Assembly: GCF_002272015.1 (NCBI RefSeq) | Contig: NZ_NPBY01000047.1 | Coordinates: 1 to 64,000, forward strand | DNA: 64,000 nucleotides | Direction: 5' to 3' | Origin: Paenibacillus campinasensis | GTDB lineage: Bacteria; Bacillota; Bacilli; Paenibacillales; Paenibacillaceae | In this document: positions 41,309-50,541 of the stretch, piece after piece | Position numbering within the stretch: position 1 is the stretch's first letter | How the letters are laid out: the number at the start of each line of letters is the position of its first letter | Notes under the pieces: model-generated | Database searches by the model: none | The model's input: only the letters and a program-made list of their open reading frames with translations | What the model was told of the DNA's origin: nothing | Program-made: the position numbers and the translations under genes

Positions 41309-41554
41309 ATGGGCATTGTCGTGGTCGAGATCTGCGACAGCAACTTGATGAGTGCTTTGGAGCTGGAGCATTTGGAGGACTTGTATCCCGAAATCGCAGT
41401 CCTGCGCGCGGATTGCATGAATCTGTGCGGCCTGTGCAAGCTGCGTCCCTACGCGCTCGTCAACGGGAAGCGTGTATTTGGTAAATCGACCGAAGAATGC
41501 ATCGAGAAGATCAAGGCAGCGATTGAAGAAGAGCTGGCGGTCTACGGTATGTAA
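41309..41554 (+). CDS. DUF1450 (YuzB-like) small protein
   Basis: An 81-residue protein of the DUF1450 family: VVEICDSNLM at the front, a cysteine-rich middle DCMNLCGLCKLRPYALVNGKRV and CIEKIKAAIEEEL at the end. Its thioredoxin-like small fold with CxxC suggests a redox or metal role, which is not established. ATG 41309 is chosen over GTG codons just upstream because the conserved region begins there and GTGGTGAT could act as ribosome site. Convergent with trhO, sharing a hairpin. Confidence 0.8.
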   Translation: MGIVVVEICDSNLMSALELEHLEDLYPEIAVLRADCMNLCGLCKLRPYALVNGKRVFGKSTEECIEKIKAAIEEELAVYGM

Positions 41555-41591
41555 GTATTCCGGAAGGAATGTGTCATAGATGAGGAAGAGG

Positions 41592-41630
41592 GGCCGTGTG
41601 CGTCAAGCTAGTGACGCTTGCGGCTTCTTT
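41592..41630. terminator. terminator between convergent DUF1450 and trhO genes
   Basis: GCCGTGTGCGTCA and TGACGCTTGCGGC pair (with central mismatches) around AGCTAG, followed by TTCTTTTCTT. The core GCGTCA/TGACGC stem is 41600-41617. Confidence 0.65.
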
Positions 41631-41726
41631 TCTTATGCACATGGCCAATAAAGTAAAAAAATGCGAGAACACGGAACGATCGTCCGTATCTCGCATAATA
41701 TTGGCGTTACCGTTAGCTTCTGCCGA

Positions 41727-42629
41727 TCAGGAGGCGTTGTGGCCTGCCAACACAATCTCCTCGCATTCCTTGGAGCAGCAGGCATGATGCAGCTCTTCGC
41801 ACTCCTCGCAGCAGATGTGCTGAAGATGGCAGGCATCGTTGTCACAGTTGATGTAGCGGTCTTCCGGTTTGCCGCAGTGATGGCATTTGCCTACAATGAC
41901 ATCCTCGTCAGTCTGGTTGATCGGAACCGAGATCCGCTCGTCGAACACATAGCATTTCCCGTCGAACAGGCGTCCCTGCACCTCAGGGTCCTTGCCGTAG
42001 GTGACGATGCCCCCGTCAAGCTGGGCCACGTCCTGAAAGCCTTCCTTGATCATGAAGCCGGTCAGCTTCTCGCAGCGAATGCCGCCCGTGCAGTAGGTGA
42101 GGATCGTTTTGTCCTTGTGTTCGCTCAGGTTTTCCCGAATCCACTCCGGAAACTCGCGGAACGACTGTACATCCGGACGAATCGCATTGCGGAAGTGTCC
42201 GATATCATACTCATAGTCATTGCGGCCGTCAAGCACGATGACGTCATCGCGCTGCAAATATTCGTAGAACTCCTTCGGCGCCAAGCGCTTGCCGCTGATT
42301 TCGTTCGGATCGAGCTCGTCCTCCACACGGAATGTGACCAGCTCCTGACGGTGACGGACGAACATTTTGCGGAAAGCGTGGCCTTCCGAAGGATCGACTT
42401 TAAATACCATGTCAGCAAACAGCGGGTTTGCTTTCATGTCGCGCATATACTGCTCGGTCTGCTCGATGGTGCCGGACACGGTGCCGTTAATGCCCTCGGA
42501 GGCGACGAGAATACGGCCTTTAAGCCCGAGTTCCTTGCAGTATTGAAGATGCTCATCCTTGAACGCTTCCGGATCGGGGATGTGCACGAATTTATAGTAC
42601 AGAAGAATATGGTACGATTGTTCAGCCAT
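41727..42629 (-). CDS. trhO: tRNA uridine(34) hydroxylase TrhO (rhodanese-like)
   Basis: A 300-residue protein: N-terminal acylphosphatase-like domain ([14 protein letters not shown], then [16 protein letters not shown]), rhodanese domain with catalytic Cys in [10 protein letters not shown] near 180, and a C-terminal cysteine-rich zinc-ribbon-like tail ([14 protein letters not shown], then [19 protein letters not shown]). TrhO installs oxygen-dependent 5-hydroxyuridine at the tRNA wobble base. ATG 42629 has AGGTGG eight bases upstream; the GTG at 42641 overlaps that site. Monocistronic. Confidence 0.92.
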   Translation of the reverse strand: MAEQSYHILLYYKFVHIPDPEAFKDEHLQYCKELGLKGRILVASEGINGTVSGTIEQTEQYMRDMKANPLFADMVFKVDPSEGHAFRKMFVRHRQELVTFRVEDELDPNEISGKRLAPKEFYEYLQRDDVIVLDGRNDYEYDIGHFRNAIRPDVQSFREFPEWIRENLSEHKDKTILTYCTGGIRCEKLTGFMIKEGFQDVAQLDGGIVTYGKDPEVQGRLFDGKCYVFDERISVPINQTDEDVIVGKCHHCGKPEDRYINCDNDACHLQHICCEECEELHHACCSKECEEIVLAGHNAS

Positions 42630-42767
42630 GGTTTTTACCACCTATTCTATATTGGAAATTACTCATTGGATTGAAAATTAGGTATACTTATAGAATTGTA
42701 GTGAATTGAGCCCACTTAGTCAATTTAAATGTATAGAAAGTTTGTCATCATTTGCCGGAAATCCGGA

Positions 42768-42839
42768 TTGACGAAACGGGGGAGCAGCATATAATATATT
42801 CATAATAGACCGTTGTTCAAATTGTTCAATTGGAACAAT
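42768..42839 (+). promoter_or_regulatory. promoter and leader palindrome of the ABC importer operon
   Basis: TTGACG (42768-42773), 16-base spacer, TATAAT (42790-42795). About 20 bases after the expected start lies ATTGTTC-AATTG-GAACAAT (42821-42839), preceded by another TTGTTCAA (42813-42820). The spacing suggests an operator just downstream of the start or a leader structure. No T-box or known riboswitch features were found in the 298-base gap. Confidence 0.5.
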
Positions 42840-42939
42840 ATTTATTTTTACTTTAATGCTTTTTCCGGTAAAAGCGGGGAAGCGTTGTCGCTTTTAGTCG
42901 AAACGAACGGTTTATCAAGTAGAGAGAGGGGTTATTCTT

Positions 42940-43989
42940 TTGAAGAGAAAAATGTGGCTGTCCATGGCCTTGTCCGCATTGCTGCTGGTCGCGGCAGGCT
43001 GCGGCAACAATAGCAATAATACAGAGCCGAGCGAAACGCCGGGCACCGGTTCCGGTGAACAGGCGGAGACAACATCCTACAGCATTGCCTTTTCCCAGTA
43101 TGTAGAGCATCCGTCGCTAGACGCGACAAGAGAGGGGATTCTGGCGGCGCTGAAGGAAGCTGGTATTTCCGAAGAAGACAACACATTGAGCATTGACTAT
43201 AACAATGCACAAGGCGATCCGGGCAACAACTTGTCCATCGGCCAGAAGCTGGGAAATACGAAAGCGGATCTCGTCATTGCGATTGCAACGCCTTCCGCGC
43301 AAGCTGTGGCCGAGAACGTGAAGGAGAAGCCGATTCTGTTTGCAGCCGTTACTGATCCGCTTGATTCCAAGCTGGTCAATGACCTGAAGCAGCCTGGCGG
43401 CAATATTTCCGGAGCTTCGGACACGAACCCTGAAGCTACGAAGCAGCTGATGGGCTTTGTGAGCTCCCATTTCCCGGATGTGAAGACCGTGGGTCTGATC
43501 ATTAATGAAGGCGAACCGAATGCAGTCGTGATGGCAAGAACGGCTGAAGAGGCGCTCAGCGAGCATGGGATTGAAATGGTGAAAGCCGCTGTCACGAATA
43601 CGTCGGAAGTAAAGCAGGCCGCTGAATCGCTCGTAGGCAAGGTAGATGCGTTCTTTATTACCCTTGATAACAATGTTGTCAGTGGTGTGGATACGATTAT
43701 CGAAACAGCCAAAGCCAACCAGATCCCGTTCTTCTCCAGTGACCGTGACACGGTGGAGAAGGGAGCCTTCGCGACTGTCGGCTTCAAATACTACGATCAT
43801 GGTTATCAAGTAGGCCAGATGGCGGTTGAAATTTTGAAGGATGGCAAAAATCCGGGCGAGATGGAAATTACCGTACCGGATAAGCTGGATCTGATCCTGA
43901 ACCTTGGGGCTGCGGCTGATTATGGCATTGAAGTGACCGATGCCATGAAAGAGGAAGTTAAAGATCCGGAAAACAACATCATCGAGTAA
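42940..43989 (+). CDS. ABC importer solute-binding lipoprotein (TrpX/BMP-like)
   Basis: A 349-residue lipoprotein. Signal peptide with lipobox VAAGC (Cys near residue 25), then a Ser/Thr/Asn linker. The mature part, FSQYVEHPSLDATREGILAALKEAG, then KPILFAAVTDPLDSKLV and GASDTNPE, matches the ABC_sub_bind (TrpX-type) periplasmic-binding fold. Family members bind tryptophan, tyrosine or other small solutes. TTG start with AGAGAGAGGGG nine bases before; ATG 42952 is an unlikely alternative since it trims the positive signal-peptide end. First gene of a three-gene importer operon. Confidence 0.9.
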   Translation: MKRKMWLSMALSALLLVAAGCGNNSNNTEPSETPGTGSGEQAETTSYSIAFSQYVEHPSLDATREGILAALKEAGISEEDNTLSIDYNNAQGDPGNNLSIGQKLGNTKADLVIAIATPSAQAVAENVKEKPILFAAVTDPLDSKLVNDLKQPGGNISGASDTNPEATKQLMGFVSSHFPDVKTVGLIINEGEPNAVVMARTAEEALSEHGIEMVKAAVTNTSEVKQAAESLVGKVDAFFITLDNNVVSGVDTIIETAKANQIPFFSSDRDTVEKGAFATVGFKYYDHGYQVGQMAVEILKDGKNPGEMEITVPDKLDLILNLGAAADYGIEVTDAMKEEVKDPENNIIE

Positions 43990-44046
43990 CGCCAAGGCGC
44001 GGAGTGAACAGCCCGCGCCTTGCTTAATGCTGAAGGAGGTCAATAC

Positions 44047-44973
44047 ATGCTGGATTTTCTGAGCCGGCTGGATGGTCCGATTGAATTGGGACTGTTATAC
44101 GCTTTAATGGCGTTAGGAGTATATATTACATTTCGAATTTTGGATTTCCCTGACTTGACGGTCGATGGGAGCTTTACCACAGGCGGCGCGATTGCCGCAG
44201 TCATGATCACTAGCGGGATCAATCCGTGGCTGGCGACCTTGTGTGCGTTTGCCGGAGGGGCGCTTGCCGGGATCTGTACAGGCCTGTTGCATACGAAAGG
44301 GAAGATCAACGGCCTGCTGTCCGGGATCATCATGATGATTGCCCTGTATTCCATCAATATGAGAATCATGGGCAAGCCGAACATTTCACTCAGTCAGCAG
44401 GACAAAATTTTCGGGTCGATGGACCCGCTCTATGTCATGCTGATCATTGTCATCATCGGCAAGCTGCTGCTGGATGCTTTCTTCCGGACCGATCTTGGGC
44501 TGTCTCTTCGGGCTACAGGAGATAACAAACGGATGATTCGCAGCTTCGGGGCGAACACGGACAATACGACGATTCTCGGACTCTGTATCTCCAATGGTCT
44601 GGTGGCGCTCTCCGGGGCTGTAGTGGCCCAGCAATCCAGCTTTGCCGACATTGGGTCCGGTATCGGGATGATCGTAATCGGCCTGGCATCGGTCATTATC
44701 GGGGAAGCGATTCTTGGAACAGGCTCGGTATTTCGGACAACGCTGGCCGTTATTTGCGGTTCGATCATTTACCGAATCGTTGTTGCGGCAGCATATGAAA
44801 TTCGATGGCTGGAAGCATCGGACCTTAAGCTGATCACAGCCATTATCGTCATCATTGCCCTAGTGGTCCCTACGATCCGGAAAGCGTTTAAGCAGCGCTC
44901 ACAAGCGAGAAGGCGAACGATCGAACTGACAAACGCCACGCACGGGCAAACGACAGAAGGGGGGACGCGATAA
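44047..44973 (+). CDS. ABC importer permease (TrpY-like)
   Basis: A 308-residue permease with about eight helices: ELGLLYALMALGVYITFRILDFPDLTVDGSFTTGG at its front is diagnostic for the permease partner of TrpX-type binding proteins, related to branched-chain amino-acid permeases. ATG 44047 has AAGGAGG eight bases upstream. The stop overlaps the ATPase start by one base, so translation is coupled. Function: channel subunit of the importer. Confidence 0.93.
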   Translation: MLDFLSRLDGPIELGLLYALMALGVYITFRILDFPDLTVDGSFTTGGAIAAVMITSGINPWLATLCAFAGGALAGICTGLLHTKGKINGLLSGIIMMIALYSINMRIMGKPNISLSQQDKIFGSMDPLYVMLIIVIIGKLLLDAFFRTDLGLSLRATGDNKRMIRSFGANTDNTTILGLCISNGLVALSGAVVAQQSSFADIGSGIGMIVIGLASVIIGEAILGTGSVFRTTLAVICGSIIYRIVVAAAYEIRWLEASDLKLITAIIVIIALVVPTIRKAFKQRSQARRRTIELTNATHGQTTEGGTR

Positions 44974-45767
44974 TGCTGGAACTGAAACAGGTGTCCAAGC
45001 TGTTTAACCCCGGAACGGTCGATGAGAAGGTTGCGCTCATGAACATTAACCTTCATCTGAAGCCAGGTGACTTTGTTACAGTGATCGGCAGCAACGGAGC
45101 GGGCAAATCGACATTGATGAACATCATTTCCGGCGTTATGAAGCCGGATGCCGGCGAGGTGCGGATTGACGGCAGCCCGGTGGGCCATCTGCCGGAGTTT
45201 CGCCGCAGCCGCTGGATCGGCCGGGTCTTCCAGGACCCGATGGCTGGAACAGCACCGCAAATGACGATTGAGGAAAATTTAGCAATGGCTTACCGGCGGG
45301 GACAATCCCGAGGCTTGAGCATCGGCGTTACCGCTGCGAAGCGGAAGCATTTCCGGGAGCAGCTGGAGCGGCTTGGCATCGGGCTGGAAAATCGTCTGCG
45401 GGCGAAGGTTGGCATGCTGTCAGGCGGAGAGCGGCAGGCGCTCAGCCTGCTGATGGCGACGTTCACCAAGCCGCAAATTTTGCTGCTGGATGAACATACG
45501 GCGGCGCTTGATCCGGCCCGGGCGGATTTGATCACCCGGATTACGGAGGAAATTGTCCGTGATATGAAGCTGACAACTTTAATGGTTACCCACAACATGG
45601 AGCAGGCGATCCGTCTAGGAAACCGTCTGATCATGATGGATAAAGGCCGTATCATTCTGGATGTGAACGAGGAGCGGAAGCAGACATTGACGGTGGAGCA
45701 GCTGCTGGGTGAATTTGAACAAATCAGCGGTCAGAAGCTCTCCGATGATCGTATGGTGCTGGGATAA
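44973..45767 (+). CDS. ABC importer ATP-binding protein (TrpZ-like)
   Basis: A 264-residue ATPase: Walker A GSNGAGKST near 39-47, signature LSGGERQAL near 147, Walker B LLLDEHTAALDP near 170, switch His in MVTHNMEQAI. Third gene of the operon, followed by a terminator (45816-45866). With the lipoprotein and permease it forms a complete importer, likely for an aromatic amino acid or related solute. The substrate is inferred from family only. Confidence 0.93.
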   Translation: MLELKQVSKLFNPGTVDEKVALMNINLHLKPGDFVTVIGSNGAGKSTLMNIISGVMKPDAGEVRIDGSPVGHLPEFRRSRWIGRVFQDPMAGTAPQMTIEENLAMAYRRGQSRGLSIGVTAAKRKHFREQLERLGIGLENRLRAKVGMLSGGERQALSLLMATFTKPQILLLDEHTAALDPARADLITRITEEIVRDMKLTTLMVTHNMEQAIRLGNRLIMMDKGRIILDVNEERKQTLTVEQLLGEFEQISGQKLSDDRMVLG

Positions 45768-45815
45768 CGCTGGACACGATGCGAGATGGAGCCGTATCCT
45801 TACTGAAGTTATTAT

Positions 45816-45866
45816 AGGAGGCGAACATTTGGGCTTTACTTTAGCCCGGAGGTTTGCCTCCTTTTT
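45816..45866 (+). terminator. terminator after the ABC importer operon
   Basis: GGAGGCGAAC and GTTTGCCTCC pair, with an inner GGGCT-TTACTTT-AGCCC hairpin, followed by five Ts. Confidence 0.8.
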
Positions 45867-46038
45867 GATTCCATCGATTATTATAGGGTTCGGCATCCCC
45901 CGTTTGGGTACAATAGGTGTACCCTCTTCCCTGATGCTCTCCTGAGATTCGGAAAGCGGGGGTAGTCCTTTTTAATGTCATATGTTAAAATCTGATGAGT
46001 TAATTTTTACATATTTTTTTGGTGAGGAGTTTGCAAAA

Positions 46039-47256
46039 ATGGTTTCATCTTCAACAAGAGAATCCAACCCAAGATCATCGAATACGGTCAGCACCGGATT
46101 GTTGTTTGCAGGAATGATTCTCGTTGCGATTAACTTAAGAGCCGCGATAACGTCGGTCGGACCGCTGATCGGCATGATCCGCGAAGGTGTTGGCATATCC
46201 AATACCATGGCCGGCATGCTGACGACCATCCCGTTGCTGGCCTTTGCGTTATTATCCCCAATCATTCCATCCATTGGGCGCAAGCTGGGCCTGGAGGCTA
46301 CACTGCTCCTCAGCCTGGTCGTATTGACACTCGGTATCGGGATGCGATCGATTGCATCCCCGATAACGCTGCTGCTTGGCACAGCGCTGCTCGGCTCCGC
46401 AATCGCTGCAGGCAATGTGCTGCTCCCCAGTCTGGTGAAGCGGGATTTCCCGCATCGCATCGGCCTGATGACAGGCGCTTATTCGGCCTCCATCAATCTG
46501 ATGGCTGCAGTGGCATCAGGAGTCAGCATCCCGATTGCCGTGCAGCTTGGATTCGGATGGCAAGGCTCGCTGGGGATATGGTCGCTGCTATCGGTTGGTG
46601 CGGCCGTTCTATGGTTCCAGCAGTGGCGAAATCGGCCAGCAACCAAAGCGGTGAGCGTCGCTAATGCCCCCGGCAAGCAAGCGCTTTTTCGTTCAAAGAC
46701 GGCCTGGTGTATTACGCTGTTCATGGGCATGCAGTCATTTACGTTCTATGTCAACATATCGTGGCTGCCGGAAATTTTGCAAAGTCAGGGCATTCCGGCG
46801 GTGACTGCTGGCTGGATGCTGTCGATCATGCAATTTGTCAGCATTCCGTTCTCCTTCATCATTCCGATTCTGGCCGGGCGAAACCCGGATCAGCGGACAT
46901 TGCTCGCCGTGTCCCTTGTGTCGATGTTTATCGGGTATGGCGGCCTGCTGATCGGATGGACTTCGCTTACCTGGTTCTGGGTGATTCTGGTCGGGATTGC
47001 AGGCGGCGCCAACTTCAGCCTGTCCCTGATCTTCTTTACGCTGCGGACCCGCACTGCCCAGGGCGCTGCAGCGATGTCAGGCATGGCACAGTCCATAGGT
47101 TATCTGTTAGCCGCTGTCGGACCGATGCTGATCGGACTGCTGCATGATATGACGTCCGGATGGAGCCTGCCGTTGATGATGCTGATGGTGGTCACGAGCT
47201 TGTCTCTCGTTGTCGGTCTGGGCGCTGCCAAGCCCGGCTACGTCAGCGACAATTAA
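46039..47256 (+). CDS. CynX/NimT-family MFS transporter
   Basis: A 405-residue MFS protein with about 12 helices. LVAINLRAAITSVGPLI in helix 1 is the CynX/NimT (cyanate/2-nitroimidazole transporter) signature. Helix 4-5 and GIAGGANFSLSLIFFTLRTRTAQGAAAMSG near the second half also match. Function may be export of small anions or toxic compounds; substrate unknown. ATG 46039 with GAGGAG nine bases upstream. The T-rich stretch before it holds no obvious strong -10. Terminator follows. Confidence 0.86.
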   Translation: MVSSSTRESNPRSSNTVSTGLLFAGMILVAINLRAAITSVGPLIGMIREGVGISNTMAGMLTTIPLLAFALLSPIIPSIGRKLGLEATLLLSLVVLTLGIGMRSIASPITLLLGTALLGSAIAAGNVLLPSLVKRDFPHRIGLMTGAYSASINLMAAVASGVSIPIAVQLGFGWQGSLGIWSLLSVGAAVLWFQQWRNRPATKAVSVANAPGKQALFRSKTAWCITLFMGMQSFTFYVNISWLPEILQSQGIPAVTAGWMLSIMQFVSIPFSFIIPILAGRNPDQRTLLAVSLVSMFIGYGGLLIGWTSLTWFWVILVGIAGGANFSLSLIFFTLRTRTAQGAAAMSGMAQSIGYLLAAVGPMLIGLLHDMTSGWSLPLMMLMVVTSLSLVVGLGAAKPGYVSDN

Positions 47257-47317
47257 TATGGATCCCCGCCGAACAGGATGAAAGGATGAATGGTGGTTAA
47301 CAGCCACACTACGAGGA

Positions 47318-47362
47318 AGACTGCACCCGCGCGGATTAACAACGCGTTTAGGTGCAGTCTTT
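47318..47362 (+). terminator. terminator after the CynX-like gene
   Basis: AAGACTGCACC (47318-47328) and GGTGCAGTCTT (47351-47361) pair, with an inner CGCG/CGCG part, then TT. Confidence 0.8.
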
Positions 47363-47535
47363 TGTAGGTTAAGAGCGTGATCCATCCTTCTGGGCGTTTG
47401 TTAATAAAAAGCACTAATTTATTTTACATAGCGTTAACAAAAATATGTAGATGGGTTGTTTCTGTTTATAATATGCTAAATGGAGGATTTCATGGACTAG
47501 TATATTGTCAAAAGAGAAAAAGGAGCGTTACGCTG

Positions 47536-48750
47536 ATGTCGAATTACAACGGGCAAGGAATGGAACAAGGGGAGCGAATCAGCAAAGGAAGAGCGGTATT
47601 TGAGGCGGGCTGGACCGCGCTCAAGCTCGGATTGACTTCTTTCGGTGGACCGATTGCGCATTTGGGTTATTTTCACCAAACTTATGTCAAGAAAAAACGC
47701 TGGATGGACGAAGAGAGTTATGCCGATCTGGTGGCCTTATCTCAGTTTCTTCCGGGTCCGGCAAGCAGTCAGGTCGGCATTGGGGTAGGTCTGACGAGAG
47801 CAGGGATGTGGGGAGCCATTGCGGCCTGGCTAGGGTTCACGCTGCCTTCCGTCGTTGTGCTGATGATTTTTGCAGGACTGATGCATACGTTTGATCCGGG
47901 AGCAGCCGGCTGGATTCAAGGCTTGAAGATTGTTGCTGTGGCCGTTGTGGCCCAGGCCGTGCTCGGCATGGCAGGCAAGCTTGCAACAGGGCCTGTCAGG
48001 GCGGGGATTGCCTTTCTCGTCATGGCGATTGTTCTGCTGTGGCAAAGTCCGCTTGCTCAAGTGATTACAATTGCGGCCGCAGGTTTGGCCGGACTGTGGC
48101 TGTTCAGAAGAGAGCAGGCGAAAGAGGGGAAACCTGACCTGCCTGCCATTATTAGCCGCAGGACCGCCATCTTCTGCCTCGGGCTATTCGCTGTGTTGCT
48201 GGTTGGACTGCCGATTGTAAGCGGCATGACAAATAATGAATGGATTGCCATTGTGGACAGCTTCTACCGGGCAGGCTCCCTCGTATTCGGGGGTGGACAC
48301 GTCGTTCTGCCTCTGCTGGAAAGCGAAACGCTGGCCAACGGCTGGCTGAGCCGGGAGGAGTTTCTGACCGGATACGGGGCGACACAGGCCGTACCTGGGC
48401 CGCTCTTCACCTTTGCGGCCTATCTCGGCATGATGATCAACGGCATTGCCGGCGGGATTGTGGCGACACTTGCCATCTTCCTCCCCGGTTTTCTGCTGAT
48501 CGTGGGCGCCCTGCCATTCTGGAACGGCATGCGCCGGAACGCCAAGCTTCAAGGGATGCTGACAGGGATGAATGCGGCGGTGGTCGGCATTCTGTTCGCT
48601 GCGCTGTATCACCCGATCTGGACGTCCTCGATTCATTCTCCGGTTGAATTTGTCATTGGGGCAGGGCTGTTCGGGATGCTGATGTTCTGGAAGTGCCCGC
48701 CGTGGCTGGTCGTATTGGCAGGGGCAGTGGCCGGTCAGCTGCTGCTGTAA
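47536..48750 (+). CDS. chrA: chromate transporter ChrA
   Basis: A 404-residue two-domain (long-form) ChrA. Both halves carry the family signature: LTSFGGPIAHLGYFHQTYV ... LVALSQFLPGPASSQVG in the first and SLVFGGGHVVLPLLESE ... YGATQAVPGPLFTFAAYLG in the second. ChrA proteins export or antiport chromate and sulfate. ATG 47536 with AGGAG ten bases upstream; a long in-frame extension to 47377 has no ribosome site and is rejected. Monocistronic, ending in a terminator. Confidence 0.92.
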   Translation: MSNYNGQGMEQGERISKGRAVFEAGWTALKLGLTSFGGPIAHLGYFHQTYVKKKRWMDEESYADLVALSQFLPGPASSQVGIGVGLTRAGMWGAIAAWLGFTLPSVVVLMIFAGLMHTFDPGAAGWIQGLKIVAVAVVAQAVLGMAGKLATGPVRAGIAFLVMAIVLLWQSPLAQVITIAAAGLAGLWLFRREQAKEGKPDLPAIISRRTAIFCLGLFAVLLVGLPIVSGMTNNEWIAIVDSFYRAGSLVFGGGHVVLPLLESETLANGWLSREEFLTGYGATQAVPGPLFTFAAYLGMMINGIAGGIVATLAIFLPGFLLIVGALPFWNGMRRNAKLQGMLTGMNAAVVGILFAALYHPIWTSSIHSPVEFVIGAGLFGMLMFWKCPPWLVVLAGAVAGQLLL

Positions 48751-48769
48751 CGAATGGAATGAGGAAAGC

Positions 48770-48780
48770 GGGGGGGGGGG
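48770..48780 (+). repeat. 11-base poly-G tract
   Basis: Eleven consecutive Gs lie 20 bases after the chrA stop, before the terminator at 48796. Such tracts slip in replication. It is non-coding here, so it would not switch a protein unless it affects mRNA. Confidence 0.9.
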
Positions 48781-48795
48781 ATGCTGCTGCTTTCC

Positions 48796-48831
48796 AAACG
48801 GTTCAGGAGTTATCTCCTGGGCCGTTTTTTT
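48796..48831 (+). terminator. terminator after chrA
   Basis: AAACGG-tt-CAGGAG and CTCCTG-gg-CCGTTT pair around TTAT, followed by further Ts to 48831. Confidence 0.85.
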
Positions 48832-49038
48832 GTGCTGTCATATGAGGCGATTCTTTCATGAATGGATCATAATTCGGGATTTATAACCGAGTAATTCCCG
48901 CCGATTGGTTAAATATTAAATGGGACTCTTGCATAAGAGCAGCCTGGTATTGCAGATACGGAATGCGTAAAATGGCAGCGGCGCTGCCGGAATCCGGAGC
49001 AGCAAGCCAGCACAAACCAAAGCCAGGAGGGAACAGCC

Positions 49039-49950
49039 ATGGAAGATTGCATCATCATCGGCGGCGGGATCGCCGGTTTGCAGGCCGCCATTCAATTAGG
49101 CCGCTATTCAGTGCATCGGGTACTGGTGATCGACAAAGGAACGGGGAGATCGACGCTATGCCAAGGCTATCATAACATTTTGGGCTGGCCTGACGGGGTG
49201 GCGGGAGAGACGCTGCGGCGCCTTGGCCGAGATCATGCGGCCTCCTATGGCGTTCAGTTCGTCCAAGATACGATTGAGGATGCGGAGAAGATGGAGAGCG
49301 GATTCCGGCTTCGAGGCGCAAGCGGGAACCGTTATGAGGCCAAAACCTTGTTGATGGCAACGGGGGTCACAGATCGTTATCCGGAGCTGCCGGGTCTAGT
49401 GCCAACCCTCGGACGTTCGGTATATGTGTGCCCGGACTGTGACGGCTATGAGATTCAGAATCGCAAAACGGTTGTGATCGGCTCAGGGGAGCCGGGCGCT
49501 TCCATGGCGGTGCTGCTGCATGAGCGGACACAGGACATCATGTACGTGAATCACGAGGGCGTTCAGCCAGATCCGGAAACGATGACAAAGCTGTCCGAGC
49601 TTGGCATCCCCTATATCGAGAAGCCGATAGCTGAGGTGCAGTGCAGCGAAGATGGAATCATATCCGGCCTGCTGCTGAGTGATCAGCAGGTCCTAACTGC
49701 GGAGCGGGGGTTCATCGCTTTTGGCGGGAATACAATTCATTCGGATCTTGCGGCCAAGCTTGGGGCGGAGCTGGAGCACAACCGTCATGTGAAGGCGGAT
49801 CCGCGCTCGAAACAGACCAGTGTGAACAATCTGTGGGTCGCAGGGGATCTGGCGGTACACTCGGAGCTGTCGACGGCAGCGATGGGCGACGGAGCGATTG
49901 CTGCCATCTGGATTCATAAAGCGCTGAACAAAATGAATCATAAAGGCTAG
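49039..49950 (+). CDS. thioredoxin-reductase-like NAD(P)/FAD oxidoreductase
   Basis: A 303-residue flavoprotein: FAD motif GGGIAGLQAAIQL near 8-20, redox-active CPDC within VYVCPDCDGYE near 132-142, NAD(P) motif VVIGSGEPGASMA near 152, and WVAGDLAVHSELSTAAMGDG near 272 contacting FAD. This is the TrxR/TrxB-like or AhpF-like class; the best-conserved TrxR CATC is replaced by CPDC, so the partner may differ from thioredoxin. AGGAGGG site before ATG. Monocistronic. Partner unknown. Confidence 0.88.
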   Translation: MEDCIIIGGGIAGLQAAIQLGRYSVHRVLVIDKGTGRSTLCQGYHNILGWPDGVAGETLRRLGRDHAASYGVQFVQDTIEDAEKMESGFRLRGASGNRYEAKTLLMATGVTDRYPELPGLVPTLGRSVYVCPDCDGYEIQNRKTVVIGSGEPGASMAVLLHERTQDIMYVNHEGVQPDPETMTKLSELGIPYIEKPIAEVQCSEDGIISGLLLSDQQVLTAERGFIAFGGNTIHSDLAAKLGAELEHNRHVKADPRSKQTSVNNLWVAGDLAVHSELSTAAMGDGAIAAIWIHKALNKMNHKG

Positions 49951-49982
49951 AGCGTAACGAGAGCGATGTGCCCGTCCATCAT

Positions 49983-50053
49983 GGAGCCGGTCCCCGAGAA
50001 TGGCCACCGGCTCCGCTCCGGACGTCGCTGTATGGCTGGATGCCCCAGCCATT
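49983..50053. terminator. two hairpins between convergent genes
   Basis: GGAGCCGGT / ACCGGCTCC (49983-49991, 50006-50014) and ATGGCTGG / CCAGCCAT (50032-50053) follow the oxidoreductase gene. Neither has a T-run; possible terminator or mRNA-stabilising structures. Confidence 0.45.
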
Positions 50054-50098
50054 ATTCAAGGGCGGATCGGGCGCTTATGAGGTCCGGTCGTTGATCGA

Positions 50099-50407
50099 TT
50101 ATACTTCTGTCAGTCCGAAGCGCGGGATATGCTGGTCGTTCGCATACTTTTGCAGCAGCTCAGCCTGTCTCGGACCGATCAGGTCAAAATGCGGGTAGGG
50201 CTGTCTGTTGTGAATGTATCGCGGATCCAGCCCGTTCTCTTTACACCAGCGTGTGAGCAGATTCAGATCCGAGCAGCCGACTTTGGTGACGGTGGTGTAT
50301 TGCGGAAAGCGCGGATCAAACCAATAGTGAGTCAACAAAGCGATCCCGCCCCGGCCCACAATCTCCTTCCACTGCTGCAGTTCCTGTTTGGATATGCCGA
50401 AGGCCAT
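50099..50407 (-). CDS. conserved-looking hypothetical protein
   Basis: A 102-residue soluble protein beginning MAFGISKQELQQWKEIVGRGG and containing HYWFDPRFPQYTTVTKVGCSDLNLL and PHFDLIGPRQAELLQKY. No domain recognised. An upstream ATG (50440) lies only a few bases after a TATAAT-like box (minus strand, near 50445-50450), so it could only be used on a nearly leaderless mRNA; ATG 50407, with AAGGAT upstream, is preferred. Function unknown. Confidence 0.7.
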   Translation of the reverse strand: MAFGISKQELQQWKEIVGRGGIALLTHYWFDPRFPQYTTVTKVGCSDLNLLTRWCKENGLDPRYIHNRQPYPHFDLIGPRQAELLQKYANDQHIPRFGLTEV

Positions 50408-50541
50408 GTCTGAGTCATCATCCTTACCTGAGGTATTCATAGGTATTATACCAGCATATACTGGGATGACCTAATCAATTCAAATACCGGCAGTCGTACA
50501 GTCCGAGCGCTGTCAGCTGCTGAAGCAGGGGGAGATGGATC

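Noticed and set aside
42640..42939. T-box or riboswitch ahead of the TrpXYZ-like importer
   Set aside because: No TGGxACCGCG-like T-box sequence, specifier stem or known riboswitch core was found; only a promoter and a palindrome.
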